Shown here piece after piece: positions 36,856 through 45,881 of a stretch of 64,000 nucleotides of DNA. This stretch comes from Rheinheimera faecalis. GTDB lineage: Bacteria > Pseudomonadota > Gammaproteobacteria > Enterobacterales > Alteromonadaceae. The notes below the pieces were generated by a model. That model was not told the DNA's origin and searched no databases. It saw nothing but the letters and a program-made list of their open reading frames with translations. The translations under genes and the position numbers were made by a program. Location of the stretch: the NCBI RefSeq assembly GCF_021290965.1, contig NZ_JAJOYT010000004.1, positions 358,831-422,830 of the forward strand, written 5' to 3'. The stretch's first letter is position 1; every line of letters begins with the position of its first letter.

Positions 36856-38253
36856 TTAATATACATTTTTCCCTGTAAACCCTCTAAAGAAGGTCAAAAA
36901 TACTATTTTTGTATCCCACCACAGTGACCAGTTTTTGATATACGTCAGGTCATATTCCACCCGTTTTTCCATCTTCTCTAACGAGTCGGTTTCACCACGC
37001 CAGCCGTTAATTTGCGCCCAGCCGGTAATACCTGGTTTTACTTTATGTCTGAGCATATAAAAGGCTACCAGCTTTCTATACTGTTCATTGTGCGCTACCG
37101 CATGTGGACGGGGACCCACCACAGACATTTCACCTCTGAGTACATTGATAAACTGCGGTAACTCATCCAGTGATGTGCGTCTTAGTACCGCACCTAAGGG
37201 CGTCACTCGTGCATCGCCTTTTTTAGCCTGAACAACAGTATCTCCGTTGTCCTGAACCGTCATACTGCGAAACTTGAATACCTTGATCGCTTTACCGTCC
37301 AATCCGTAGCGGTCTTGTTTAAAGAATACCGGACCACGGCTGGTGATTTTAATGGCAGCAGCTATCACTAGCATTGGAAGGGCCAGTAACAACAGGGCGA
37401 TACTGCTTACCGTCACGTCAAACGAACGTTTTAACCAGTCGTGAGCACCATAGTAGGGGGATTCAAATACGCTCAGCGTTTCGACATCTCCTATAGTCCC
37501 AAGTCGGGCATGCATCAGGTTATACAGCAGGAAGTCAGGCACTATGTGCACGTCCACTGTGGTATCGCCTAAGCGCTGAATAATATCGGCGATGCGCTTA
37601 TCCGCGGATAAAGGCAAGGTGATATAGAGCTTATCGAATGCACCATTTCTGGCTGAATCAACACATTCGTCAATTTTACCGCTGAGTGTTTTTCCACATT
37701 CAGGCAGGCGATCTGCTTCTCTGTCGTCGTACACGCTGCAAAACTGTAATCCAAGTTGTGGTTTGCTGGTGATTTCGTTAATCAGACGTTTTGCATTGGC
37801 GGTGCAACCAATGACGGCAACACGACGGATGCTGTAGCCTTTTTTGTGCAGGGTGTTTTTGATCATGCGGGCAGCCACACGCCACACAGTGGTGTAGCAC
37901 AACGCCAAACTGAACCAGCCGACAAGAATGACCCTTGAGTAACTGGCGGTACTTTTTAATGCAAAGGTAATCACCAGCATCAGACTAAAGGCAACAAATA
38001 AGCACAGCACCACCAAAGCGACATTGCTGGTCAGTGTACTAATGCGCCATGAACGATATAATTGAACGGATTCTGCCGTATACAGATAGACCGCCATTAC
38101 AGTGAAATACAGCATAATGTAACTGGTCGTCACGACTTCGCCATACAGCTTCAGGCTCAGGTACAAAGCTGCACCTATGGCCATTATGTCGAAGAGTCTG
38201 TTTAGGAAACAGAAACCACTATCTTCCGCCTTGAAACTTGTGTGCGTGTTCAT
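36856..38253 (-). CDS. Undecaprenyl-phosphate sugar phosphotransferase (VpsL/WcaJ-like)
   Basis: This enzyme starts repeat-unit synthesis by moving a hexose-1-phosphate, usually glucose, onto undecaprenyl phosphate. The 465-residue protein has four N-terminal helices, a CoA-binding-like central domain (about 140-260), a fifth membrane segment (about 280-300), and the C-terminal catalytic bacterial-transferase domain. That domain contains FKFRSMTVQ, LRRTSLDELPQFINVLRGEM and SVVGPRPHAV. ACAGGATT precedes the ATG. It is the first gene of the minus-strand vpsL-M-N-O-phosphatase-P-like operon. Confidence 0.95.
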   Translation of the reverse strand: MNTHTSFKAEDSGFCFLNRLFDIMAIGAALYLSLKLYGEVVTTSYIMLYFTVMAVYLYTAESVQLYRSWRISTLTSNVALVVLCLFVAFSLMLVITFALKSTASYSRVILVGWFSLALCYTTVWRVAARMIKNTLHKKGYSIRRVAVIGCTANAKRLINEITSKPQLGLQFCSVYDDREADRLPECGKTLSGKIDECVDSARNGAFDKLYITLPLSADKRIADIIQRLGDTTVDVHIVPDFLLYNLMHARLGTIGDVETLSVFESPYYGAHDWLKRSFDVTVSSIALLLLALPMLVIAAAIKITSRGPVFFKQDRYGLDGKAIKVFKFRSMTVQDNGDTVVQAKKGDARVTPLGAVLRRTSLDELPQFINVLRGEMSVVGPRPHAVAHNEQYRKLVAFYMLRHKVKPGITGWAQINGWRGETDSLEKMEKRVEYDLTYIKNWSLWWDTKIVFLTFFRGFTGKNVY

Positions 38254-38706
38254 AGTTAAATCCTGTTAACTTCCAATTGGCATCAAACGCCGTTGGTACG
38301 AAGTGCCTACAGCAAAAAATGAAGCAATGACTCATTGATTGATTTTTCGCCATCCCAAGGACTATAGCCACGAGTTGTGACAGTCACCTTACACAGGCTT
38401 AACTAAAAAATCTGTTTGTTCAACTGGTTGAAAAATATTCAACTATGGTGCTTTTAGAGGTGTATTTGTATTGGGAAACCGTGTTGTAGGCTGTTGGTCT
38501 TGATCTTGCTGGTGTTTTTGCCGTAATAAGCTAAAGCTGTTTCAAAATTCAGGTTATTTTCAGGCTGTCATGAGTTAAAAAAAATCGTGTATAAAATAGT
38601 CAAAATAGCGGATTTAGGGTTTTTATTGGAATCAAGGGCTGTATTTTTTTATTGGCAAAGCAGGAATTGTGATGTGAATTTTTTATGAAATTGCAGTATT
38701 GTCGGT
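38254..38706. promoter_or_regulatory. Regulatory region upstream of the vpsL-like operon
   Basis: About 450 AT-rich bases without a gene. They should hold the promoter of the minus-strand exopolysaccharide operon. Seen on the minus strand: a GGTGAC-N16-TATAGT pair (about 38359-38386) that could be a weak -35/-10, overlapping a small palindrome GTGACAGTCAC (38377-38387), and repeated TTGAA/TTCAA words near 38419-38442 (GTTCAACTGGTTGAAAAATA). No sigma-54 pair with correct spacing was found. Binding sites for biofilm regulators cannot be named from sequence alone. Confidence 0.4.
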
Positions 38707-38741
38707 ACAAACAAAGCCTGATTTTGTCAGGCTTTGTTTGT
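38707..38741 (-). terminator. Terminator of the trp operon
   Basis: ACAAACAAAGCCTGA and TCAGGCTTTGTTTGT form a perfect 15-bp stem with a five-base loop, starting eight bases beyond the trpA stop. The descending arm is T-rich on the minus strand. Confidence 0.85.
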
Positions 38742-38749
38742 GTTGTCGC

Positions 38750-39550
38750 TTAGGTTGCCGCTTTCATACTGCGAACAAAAGCTGAGAGTTCACTGAGTAG
38801 AGTGTCTGGCTGATGTTGATGTTTTTCAATAATTTGTACTATAGCCGAACCTGAAATTGCACCCGCTGCACCACTATCAATAGCTGCTTTGACATGTTCA
38901 GGTTTGGAGATACCAAAACCCAAAAGCGTAGGAGCAGCATTGTATTCTTTTAACTGATTAATCAGCGTGCTGGCGGGCATTGCGGCCTGAGTTTCAGTGC
39001 CTGTCACACCAGCGCGGCTTAACAGATAAGTGTAACCACGGCCATAAGAGGCCAGTTCACGTAAGCTCTCGTCTGTGATGTTGGGCGGCGCGATAAAAAT
39101 AGGGGCTATGTCATGTTTCATCGCTGCGTTTCTGAATAACTTGCTTTCATGCAAAGGCACATCGGCGATCAGAATAGAATCCACACCAGCTTGCTGTGCC
39201 TGCAGATAGAAGTTATCTATGCCGCGAGCCATCACCAGATTGCTGTACAGCAACAAGCCAATAGGAATGTCTTTGTTGTACTGACGAATACGGCCAATCA
39301 GTTCAAAACACTGAGCTGGAGTGACACCAGCGGCCAAAGCGCGGATATTGGCGTTTTGAATGACAGGGCCGTCAGCTATTGGGTCGGAGAACGGAATACC
39401 CAGCTCCAACGCATCGGCGCCTGCATCTATTAAGGTTTTGATAATGTTGAAAGACAGCTCAAGACCCGGATCGCCCATAGTGACGAAAGGCACAAAAGCA
39501 CCTTGTTTGGCGATGCTCAGGCGGCTGAATAACTGCTGATAACGTTGCAT
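38750..39550 (-). CDS. trpA: Tryptophan synthase alpha subunit
   Basis: TrpA splits indole-3-glycerol phosphate into indole and glyceraldehyde-3-phosphate in complex with TrpB. The start at 39550 is set by AAGGAGATTTTT directly upstream and gives 266 residues, the usual length. The frame is open 19 codons further but that part overlaps trpB. Visible are the catalytic Glu in [15 protein letters not shown], the catalytic Asp in [18 protein letters not shown], and the phosphate loop [10 protein letters not shown] with GAISGSAIV. It is the last gene of the operon, 10 bp after trpB. Confidence 0.97.
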   Translation of the reverse strand: MQRYQQLFSRLSIAKQGAFVPFVTMGDPGLELSFNIIKTLIDAGADALELGIPFSDPIADGPVIQNANIRALAAGVTPAQCFELIGRIRQYNKDIPIGLLLYSNLVMARGIDNFYLQAQQAGVDSILIADVPLHESKLFRNAAMKHDIAPIFIAPPNITDESLRELASYGRGYTYLLSRAGVTGTETQAAMPASTLINQLKEYNAAPTLLGFGISKPEHVKAAIDSGAAGAISGSAIVQIIEKHQHQPDTLLSELSAFVRSMKAAT

Positions 39551-39560
39551 AAAAATCTCC

Positions 39561-40778
39561 TTAGCTGCGCTCTGCCATGTTGTTTGGTTTGATATGGGCT
39601 TCGCCAATAATTGAATAGACGTGGTTTAAATCTTTGTCGCCACGACCTGATAAGTTGACTAAAAGCACCAAAGGTTCTGTGGCAGCAGCCGCCATTTTGA
39701 GCGCATGAGCTAACGCATGTGAGCTTTCCAGTGCCGGGATAATACCTTCAGATTTCGCCAGATGCTGGAAGGCAGCTAAGGCTTCATCGTCGTTAATAGC
39801 CACATATTCAGCGCGGCCTATGCTTTGCAGATAGGTATGTTGTGGCCCAACAGCCGGATAGTCTAAACCAGCAGAGACAGAGTAGGACTCTTCAATCTGA
39901 CCATCTTTGGTTTGCATAATAGCTGTATAAGCGCCGTGCAAAATACCAAAGCTGCCTGTACTTAATGCCGCGCCGTGCTGATGGGTTTCAATGCCCATAC
40001 CACCTGGCTCAATACCAATTAAGCGTACGCCTTCTTCTTTGATGAAATCAGCGAACATACCAATGGCGTTTGAACCACCGCCCACACAAGCCAGCACCGC
40101 ATCAGGTAATTTACCTTCAGCTTCAAGAATTTGTTGTTTGGCTTCTTCACCAATCATTTTCTGGAATTCGCGCACTATAGTCGGGAATGGGTGAGGGCCA
40201 GCCGCAGTCCCTAATAAATAATGGCTGGTGGCATAACTGCCGGACCAGTCACGCATGGCTTCATTAACTGCATCTTTTAAGGTGCCAGAACCTGCGGTCA
40301 CAGGAATAACGGTTGCGCCCATCAGCTTCATCCTAAATACGTTCGGCTGCTGACGGTCAATATCTTTGGCACCCATATAAATTTTGCAATTCAGGCCCAA
40401 TAAAGCGCAGGCGAGTGCTGTTGCCACACCATGCTGACCGGCACCGGTTTCAGCAATAATGTCTTTTTTGCCCATACGTTTAGCCAATAAGGCCTGACCT
40501 AATACCTGATTGGTTTTATGCGCACCACCGTGCAATAAGTCTTCACGTTTTAAGTAAATTTTTGCCAGTGGATTAGGCGACACATTACGGCATAAAGTTA
40601 AAGGAGTAGGGCGACCCGCGTAGTCTTTTAACAGCGCCTGAAATTCAGCAATAAAAGCCGGATCCTGCTGCGCATCGACAAAAGCCTGCTCTAGCTGCAC
40701 TAAAGCAGGGACCAGCAATTCAGGCACAAACATGCCACCAAAATCGCCAAAATAAGGGTTTAAATTTAATTTAGTCAT
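39561..40778 (-). CDS. trpB: Tryptophan synthase beta subunit
   Basis: TrpB is the PLP enzyme that joins indole and serine into tryptophan. The 405-residue protein carries the cofactor lysine Lys88 in HGGAHKTNQ, the catalytic Glu in [10 protein letters not shown], the phosphate-binding GGGSNAIG loop, and a C-terminal SGRGDKD with the Ser that contacts the pyridine nitrogen. It overlaps trpCF by 8 bp and precedes trpA by 10 bp. Confidence 0.98.
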   Translation of the reverse strand: MTKLNLNPYFGDFGGMFVPELLVPALVQLEQAFVDAQQDPAFIAEFQALLKDYAGRPTPLTLCRNVSPNPLAKIYLKREDLLHGGAHKTNQVLGQALLAKRMGKKDIIAETGAGQHGVATALACALLGLNCKIYMGAKDIDRQQPNVFRMKLMGATVIPVTAGSGTLKDAVNEAMRDWSGSYATSHYLLGTAAGPHPFPTIVREFQKMIGEEAKQQILEAEGKLPDAVLACVGGGSNAIGMFADFIKEEGVRLIGIEPGGMGIETHQHGAALSTGSFGILHGAYTAIMQTKDGQIEESYSVSAGLDYPAVGPQHTYLQSIGRAEYVAINDDEALAAFQHLAKSEGIIPALESSHALAHALKMAAAATEPLVLLVNLSGRGDKDLNHVYSIIGEAHIKPNNMAERS

Positions 40779-42153
40779 GACTGAATTCTCTGATGTTCAC
40801 AAATGCGTGTTGAATTTTGCCCGCATCTTTGATGCCGGGAGCGGATTCGAGGCCAGAATTAAGATCCACGGCCAGTACCTGATGTTTCAGTGCTGCAATG
40901 ACATTGTCCGGATTTAAACCTCCAGCCAGCATCACTTTTTTATCCAGCAGTTGTTCGTCCAATAATTGCCAGTCAAATTGTTGCCCTGTGCCACCCGCCT
41001 GCTCTGGATGATAGGCATCGAGCAAATAACGGTCGGCGTAACGTGTCAGCTCTGGCAGCTTGTGTTGCACACGGTAGGCTTTCCAAATCTCTGTAGTTTT
41101 GGGCAATAAAGGCCGCAGTTTTTGTAAATACAAGTCGGACTCATCACCGTGCAGCTGCACTGCGGCCAGTTTTAGATCCCGTGCTGTTGCAGCCACTGTC
41201 TCTACTGCTTCATCCACAAATACGCCAACGTAATGCAAAGCTGGTGCGCCTTGTTGCACAGCTTTAGCTTGCTCTACTGTGACAAAACGTGGTGATTTTG
41301 GATAAAAAATCAGGCCGCCAAAATAAGCACCATGGGCATACACAGCCTTGCTGTCCTCTGCGCGGGTTAAACCACAGACCTTATGTTCGCCCCGGATCAG
41401 TGAGCGACAGGCATTGGCCAAATCAGCTTGTGCCATTAACGAACTGCCCACCAGGTAAGCATCAGCTACTTTGGCCAGCTGCCGTACCTGCTGCGAGCTG
41501 TAAATGCCTGATTCGGATACGATAGTAATACCATCAGGGATCAGGCGAGCCAGCTTGAAACTGGTTTCTAAGTTGGTATCTAAAGTACGTAAGTCGCGGT
41601 TATTAATGCCAATCAGCTCTGCGCCTAAAGCCACAGATCTTAAGGTTTCTGACTCGTTACTGACCTCGGTCAAGATCGTCAGATTTAAGCTTTTCGCAAC
41701 CTTTGCCAGTTCCAGATACTCCAGATCATTCAGCACAGATAACATCAAAAGCACAGCATCAGAACCTTGCAAACGGCCAAGGTAAATCTGGTAGGAGTCG
41801 ATAATAAAATCTTTATGCAGTAGCGGCTGGTTTACCTTGGCGCGCACTGTTGCCAGATAATCGTAACTGCCCTGAAAAAACTTCTCGTCGGTCAGTACAG
41901 AAATACAGTCGGCATATTGACCATAAGCGGCACAAATTTCTTCTAAATCAAAAGGGCTGCGAATTAAACCTTTTGAAGGCGACGCCTTTTTGCATTCCAG
42001 AATAAAGCGTGGACCTTTTTGCTGCAGAGCCTTTAAGAAATTACGCTGACTGGGTTGCACCAGCTGCTGAAACTGCGCCAGTGGCAACTTTTGCTTGCGC
42101 TCTGCCACTTCCTGTTTTTTGTGATCGATAATAGTGGTTAACACATTAGCCAT
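40771..42153 (-). CDS. trpCF: Bifunctional indole-3-glycerol phosphate synthase / phosphoribosylanthranilate isomerase
   Basis: The 460-residue protein fuses two (beta-alpha)8 barrels. The N-terminal TrpC domain (about 1-255) shows [31 protein letters not shown] and [16 protein letters not shown]. The C-terminal TrpF domain (about 256-455) shows [14 protein letters not shown] with the catalytic Cys, VGVFVDE, LHGDES and the phosphate loop [11 protein letters not shown] plus [12 protein letters not shown]. Domain order and length match the enteric fusion. It catalyses the two steps between TrpD and TrpA and overlaps trpD and trpB by 8 bp each. Confidence 0.97.
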   Translation of the reverse strand: MANVLTTIIDHKKQEVAERKQKLPLAQFQQLVQPSQRNFLKALQQKGPRFILECKKASPSKGLIRSPFDLEEICAAYGQYADCISVLTDEKFFQGSYDYLATVRAKVNQPLLHKDFIIDSYQIYLGRLQGSDAVLLMLSVLNDLEYLELAKVAKSLNLTILTEVSNESETLRSVALGAELIGINNRDLRTLDTNLETSFKLARLIPDGITIVSESGIYSSQQVRQLAKVADAYLVGSSLMAQADLANACRSLIRGEHKVCGLTRAEDSKAVYAHGAYFGGLIFYPKSPRFVTVEQAKAVQQGAPALHYVGVFVDEAVETVAATARDLKLAAVQLHGDESDLYLQKLRPLLPKTTEIWKAYRVQHKLPELTRYADRYLLDAYHPEQAGGTGQQFDWQLLDEQLLDKKVMLAGGLNPDNVIAALKHQVLAVDLNSGLESAPGIKDAGKIQHAFVNIREFSHD

Positions 42154-43177
42154 GACTAAGTTCCCTTAACTGCGTCAATGTCGAAAAAGCCTGTCCTGAA
42201 GCTAAATGTTCAAGCACAGATTGGGTCAACTGTTTTAGATCTTTGCGCTCTTTATCTGCGCCACTGATATGCAGCATTGCTGCTACATTAGCCGCCACCG
42301 CCTGATTGTGTGCTGTTTTGCCAGTGCCCTGTAAAATCGCCAGTGTGGCTTTGGCATTATCGGCCGGGCTGCCGCCTATTAATTCACTCAGGCTGATTTG
42401 AGGTAAACCAAAATCAGCAGGGGTCAGCTCAAAGTGTTCAATGGCGCCTGTGCTGGTCACAGCGCTGACGTTCGTCACACCATGTAAAGCAATTTCATCA
42501 CAACCGCTGCCATGCACTACCCAGGCGGCTTTTACACCTAATTGCTGTAGTGCTTCTGCCATCACAGCAGTTAAGGCCGGATCGTAGACACCAAGCAGCT
42601 GATAATCAGGTTTAGCCGGGTTAATCAGCGGCCCTAATAAGTTAAAAATGGTGCGGCTTTTTAAGGCTGTACGTACCGGCATCGCATGCTTAATACCTGC
42701 ATGGTACAAAGGCGCAAATAAGAAGCTGCTGTTGCTTTGACTTAAGGCTTGAGCGGCTGCTTCCGGACTCATTTGGATATTGATGCCTAGTTGCTCCAAC
42801 AAGTCGGCTGAACCGGACTGAGAGGATACGCTTCTGTTGCCATGTTTGGCCACTGGCAATCCCATACTGGCTGCCACAAGAGCTGCAGTGCTGGAAATAT
42901 TGATGGTATTGGAGCCGTCACCACCTGTGCCACAACAATCTATAGCGCCAGCAACACTAGCCGGAAATTCAGTGGCGGCAGCGCGCATAGCAGCGGCTGC
43001 TCCGGCAATTTCATCGGCCGTTTCGCCACGCATTTTCAGCGCCACTAAAAGCGCGGTCAGCAAAACAGGTTCCACTTCACCTTTAACTACCGCACTGAAA
43101 AAAGCATGGCTTTGCTCAAAGGACAAGGCTTCACCTTTCAGGCTTTTTTGTACTAGTTCTAAAATTGGCTGGCTCAT
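42146..43177 (-). CDS. trpD: Anthranilate phosphoribosyltransferase
   Basis: TrpD joins anthranilate and PRPP. The 343-residue protein has the glycosyltransferase-3 N-terminal helices (1-70) and the PRPP loop CCGTGGDGSNTINIS near residues 82-97. It continues with KHGNRSVSSQSGSADLLEQLG and the anthranilate-site LKSRTIFNLLGPLINP. It is separate from trpG, unlike the TrpGD fusion of E. coli. Its start overlaps the trpG stop by 4 bp. Confidence 0.97.
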   Translation of the reverse strand: MSQPILELVQKSLKGEALSFEQSHAFFSAVVKGEVEPVLLTALLVALKMRGETADEIAGAAAAMRAAATEFPASVAGAIDCCGTGGDGSNTINISSTAALVAASMGLPVAKHGNRSVSSQSGSADLLEQLGINIQMSPEAAAQALSQSNSSFLFAPLYHAGIKHAMPVRTALKSRTIFNLLGPLINPAKPDYQLLGVYDPALTAVMAEALQQLGVKAAWVVHGSGCDEIALHGVTNVSAVTSTGAIEHFELTPADFGLPQISLSELIGGSPADNAKATLAILQGTGKTAHNQAVAANVAAMLHISGADKERKDLKQLTQSVLEHLASGQAFSTLTQLRELSHG

Positions 43178-43782
43178 GCTGTTGCTCCCAAGCTCATTGG
43201 GCTTTTCATTAAGTAGTCCAGACTTTGTTTTAGCAAAGGCTTACCTAAAGTGGTCAGAATAGACTCAGGGTGGAATTGGTAACCTAAAGCTTTGTGCTCT
43301 TCATGCACTATGGCCATAGGAATATGCTGATAGGCTGCGATCACCTGCAACGAATCCGGCACTTCAGTGGCCATTAAAGAGTGATAACGCGCCACAGGGA
43401 ATTGTTTAGGTAAAGCGCCAAATACCGGGTGGTCGCTCAGCTCAATAATAGAAGTTTTACCATGGACTGTTTCACCGGCACGACCAACCACACCGCCATA
43501 ATGTTCCACCAGCGCCTGATGGCCTAAACAAATACCCAGCATTGGGAATTTGCCAGCACAGAGTGCGATAAGCTCCGGCATAGAACCGGCTTGTGAAGGT
43601 GCGCCAGGGCCAGGGGATAATAACAACACCACAGGCTGTTGTTCCTGCTGCATCTTTTCAAAGATATAAGCTGCAGGCACAGTATTGCGGTACAGCTTTA
43701 AGCTAAAACCTAATTGGGCGACTTCATCCACCAGGTTGTAGCTGAACGAATCTAAATTATCTAACAGATATACCACGCTCAT
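43174..43782 (-). CDS. trpG: Anthranilate synthase, glutamine amidotransferase component
   Basis: TrpG supplies ammonia to TrpE from glutamine. The 202-residue class I amidotransferase has the oxyanion strand LSPGPGAPSQAG, nucleophile Cys85 in LGICLGHQAL, and the His-Glu pair in YQFHPESILT. It overlaps trpE by 4 bp (ATGA), giving coupled synthesis of the two synthase subunits, and trpD by 4 bp. Confidence 0.97.
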   Translation of the reverse strand: MSVVYLLDNLDSFSYNLVDEVAQLGFSLKLYRNTVPAAYIFEKMQQEQQPVVLLLSPGPGAPSQAGSMPELIALCAGKFPMLGICLGHQALVEHYGGVVGRAGETVHGKTSIIELSDHPVFGALPKQFPVARYHSLMATEVPDSLQVIAAYQHIPMAIVHEEHKALGYQFHPESILTTLGKPLLKQSLDYLMKSPMSLGATA

Positions 43783-45377
43783 GCTGATACTCCTTGTTTA
43801 GCAGCTTGGCCTGCAGATTGAATAGCATTAATCACAGCCTGAGCTTTGCTGCGGGTTTCGTCCGCTTCGGCTTGCGCGACACTGTCGTACACCACACCAG
43901 CACCGGCCTGAATGTAAGCCATGCCGTTTTGCACATAAGCCGAACGAATGACAATGCAGCTATCAAAATCACCATTGCCAGCCAAATAACCTACTGCGCC
44001 ACCATAACTGCCACGGCGTTTTTTCTCGACACCACGAATCAGTTCTGCTGCCCGTACTTTAGGTGCGCCTACTAAGGTGCCCATATTCATACATGCCTGA
44101 TAGGCATGCAAAGCGTCCAGTTCTGGTTTTAAGGTGCCGACTACACGCGAGACTAAATGCATCACGTAAGAGTAACGGTCTACTTTCAGCAGCTCTTTGA
44201 CATAACGGCTGCCTGGCACACTGATACGGGCTACGTCATTACGGGCTAAATCGACCAACATTAAATGTTCGGCTTTCTCTTTTTCGTCCTGACGCAGTTC
44301 CAGCTCAATGCGGCTGTCTAAGTCGCGGTCAATACTGCCATTGGCGGCAAAACCACGGCGACGGGTGCCTGCTATGGGGTAAATCTCTACTTGTGCTGTT
44401 TTTGCTTCATATTTCAACGCCGACTCAGGAGAGGCACCAAACAGGCTGAAGTTTCTATCCTGCAGGTAAAACATATAAGGGCTTGGATTTTGTTGTTTCA
44501 GTTTGGCGTAAGCCGCTTGTGGATCAGGGCAGGGCAAGCTGAAACAGCGTGATGGCACGACCTGAAATACATCACCAGCCACTATATTGTGTTTCAGTGC
44601 TTCGACCTGGGCGACAAAGTCGGCGTCGCTGATATCTACTTTGACTTCAGCTTTGGCTGCAGGCTCTGTTGCCGTTGTTGTATTAGTTGATTGCTGCAAT
44701 AGCTGCTGCAGCTCTGATAAACGCTGACCTATAACAAAATACTGCTGCTGGGCTTGAGTGCCACAAAATACATTACCAATCAGACGGCTATTGCCTGCCT
44801 GATGATCGACCACTAACACCGTTTCAGCCAGATAAAACAGATAGTCAGGACACTGGTTTTCAGCTGTTGGCACCTGGGGTAAGTCCTCTACCATAGCCAC
44901 TAAGTCGTAACCAATGACGCCACCTAAAAAGATAGCTAAAGGCTCGTCACTGTTGTTTTGCAGCTGTTGTTGCAGTAAACGCAAAACAGTCAGTGAGTTA
45001 GGCAGCAATAAGCGGCTTTCTTCATCCAGCAAAGGATCAGCTTTGGCAAACTGCACTCTGAGTTGGTTGGATGACAAATCAAGTTCTGCTTTGCCTTGTA
45101 GCAAAGACGCCAGATAAGGCAGCAGGGTTTTACCGTTGTCGGTTAAAGCTTCAATCTGCACCTGTAGAGCATTGCATTCAATGCGCAAAGCCGCGTCAAT
45201 CAGCATCAGACTTTTTAAACTGTTTTTGCTGTCAATTTCTGCCGACTCCAGTAATAACGCCATTTGGCCCTGACTGGTTAATGCTCTGAAGCTTTGCAGC
45301 GGATCTGGCTGAATACTCAGGGTTTGGCTGAAACTGGCCACTTGCCCTGTAGTGGTGGTAATTTGCTGTAAATTCAT
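43779..45377 (-). CDS. trpE: Anthranilate synthase component I
   Basis: TrpE converts chorismate to anthranilate. The protein has 532 residues from the ATG at 45377, which follows AGGGAA; the frame continues upstream through the attenuator and cannot be the natural start. The N-terminal feedback element LLESAEIDSKNSLKSL (about 40-55) is the tryptophan-binding signature. The catalytic domain (about 255-510) has PIAGTRRRG, RNDVARISVPGSRYV, GAPKVRAAELI and the final IQAGAGVVYDS. It is first in the operon and preceded by two leader-peptide/attenuator modules in series. Confidence 0.97.
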   Translation of the reverse strand: MNLQQITTTTGQVASFSQTLSIQPDPLQSFRALTSQGQMALLLESAEIDSKNSLKSLMLIDAALRIECNALQVQIEALTDNGKTLLPYLASLLQGKAELDLSSNQLRVQFAKADPLLDEESRLLLPNSLTVLRLLQQQLQNNSDEPLAIFLGGVIGYDLVAMVEDLPQVPTAENQCPDYLFYLAETVLVVDHQAGNSRLIGNVFCGTQAQQQYFVIGQRLSELQQLLQQSTNTTTATEPAAKAEVKVDISDADFVAQVEALKHNIVAGDVFQVVPSRCFSLPCPDPQAAYAKLKQQNPSPYMFYLQDRNFSLFGASPESALKYEAKTAQVEIYPIAGTRRRGFAANGSIDRDLDSRIELELRQDEKEKAEHLMLVDLARNDVARISVPGSRYVKELLKVDRYSYVMHLVSRVVGTLKPELDALHAYQACMNMGTLVGAPKVRAAELIRGVEKKRRGSYGGAVGYLAGNGDFDSCIVIRSAYVQNGMAYIQAGAGVVYDSVAQAEADETRSKAQAVINAIQSAGQAAKQGVSA

Positions 45378-45400
45378 GGTGTTCCCTAAAAGTTTCAAAT

Positions 45401-45427
45401 AAAAAGCCCGCATCAAGCGGGCTTTTT
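45401..45427 (-). terminator. trp attenuator terminator 2 (proximal to trpE)
   Basis: On the minus strand AAAAAGCCCGC-TTGAT-GCGGGCTTTTT is a perfect 11-bp stem ending in a T-run, 23 bases before the trpE ATG. Its first arm (GCCCGCT, 45416-45422) can instead pair with AGCGGGC at 45454-45460, directly at the stop of leader peptide 2, as an antiterminator. Between these lies a separate 7-bp hairpin CGGACAA-CTA-TTGTCCG (45437-45453). Confidence 0.92.
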
Positions 45428-45458
45428 GGCTGTATTCGGACAATAGTTGTCCGGCCCG

Positions 45459-45509
45459 CTAAACAGGAAGTCGCCACCAGTGCCAACGTGTTACTTGAGA
45501 ATTCATCAT
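45459..45509 (-). CDS. trpL: trp leader peptide 2
   Basis: A 16-residue peptide, MMNSQVTRWHWWRLPV, with three Trp codons in a stretch of four (W-H-W-W), preceded by AGGAAAAATC. The stop TAG runs straight into CGGGC, the putative antiterminator arm. Ribosome stalling at the Trp codons when charged tRNA-Trp is scarce would leave that arm free and prevent terminator 2 from forming. The ATG could be either of two adjacent codons. Confidence 0.88.
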   Translation of the reverse strand: MMNSQVTRWHWWRLPV

Positions 45510-45542
45510 GATTTTTCCTGTATTTAAATTTCTACAAAGCTT

Positions 45543-45579
45543 AAAAAACAAAAAGGCCCGAATCTTTCGAAACGGGCCT
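45543..45579 (-). terminator. trp attenuator terminator 1 (distal)
   Basis: On the minus strand AGGCCCG and CGGGCCT (45573-45579 and 45554-45560) make a 7-bp GC-rich stem with a 12-base loop, followed by TTTTGTTTTTT. Its first arm (GCCCGTT) is complementary to AACGGGC at 45610-45616, located at the stop of leader peptide 1, giving the alternative antiterminator. It lies 33 bases upstream of the start of leader peptide 2. Confidence 0.85.
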
Positions 45580-45614
45580 GGTTTTATAGCGAATACAACG
45601 CCTCCACACGCCCG

Positions 45615-45668
45615 TTAAGGAGTATGCCACCACCAAATGTGAGTTTGAGTTGTTGTCTGAAATTGCAT
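45615..45668 (-). CDS. trpL: trp leader peptide 1 with three consecutive Trp codons
   Basis: A 17-residue peptide, MQFQTTTQTHIWWWHTP. The three TGG codons are contiguous (45627-45635), and the stop TAA is followed at once by CGGGC, as in leader 2. A weak CGGA lies about ten bases before the ATG. It is placed about 37 bases after the predicted transcription start and precedes terminator 1. It is too short for standard gene finding; the Trp run, stop position and downstream terminator together make the call. Confidence 0.88.
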   Translation of the reverse strand: MQFQTTTQTHIWWWHTP

Positions 45669-45712
45669 TGGCTATAAATCCGTTGTTAATAAGTCGCTCT
45701 GAAAACGCCTCT

Positions 45713-45741
45713 ATAAAACCCTGAAATCAAATGCCCGTCAA
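45713..45741 (-). promoter_or_regulatory. Sigma-70 promoter of the trp operon
   Basis: On the minus strand TTGACG (45736-45741) and TTTTAT (45713-45718) are separated by exactly 17 bases. This predicts a start near 45705, just ahead of leader peptide 1. No second promoter was recognised between the two leader modules. A convincing TrpR operator was not seen. Confidence 0.7.
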
Positions 45742-45881
45742 GCCCTGTTTAGTTATAAGTCCAAAAAAATACGTATAAGTGGATAGATGGCTACAGGAGG
45801 TTCTTTGGCAGTGCTGCAGAAAGCCAAGCCCGGCAAGTGCTTTTATGGCACAATGGCGGCCGTTTCTTCAGGTAGCTTCCC

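Noticed and set aside
38377..38387. GTGACAGTCAC palindrome upstream of the vpsL-like operon as a specific operator
   Set aside because: It is too short and single-copy to assign to any regulator; kept only as a note in the regulatory region.
45378..45443. 22-codon N-terminal extension of trpE in the same frame
   Set aside because: It would be translated through the attenuator stem. The ATG at 45377 has AGGGAA upstream and gives the normal TrpE N terminus.
45580..45720. 10-bp inverted repeat GGTTTTATAG / CTATAAAACC flanking trp leader peptide 1, considered as a long-range RNA stem
   Set aside because: The upstream arm overlaps the predicted -10 element of the trp promoter, so it would not be in the transcript.
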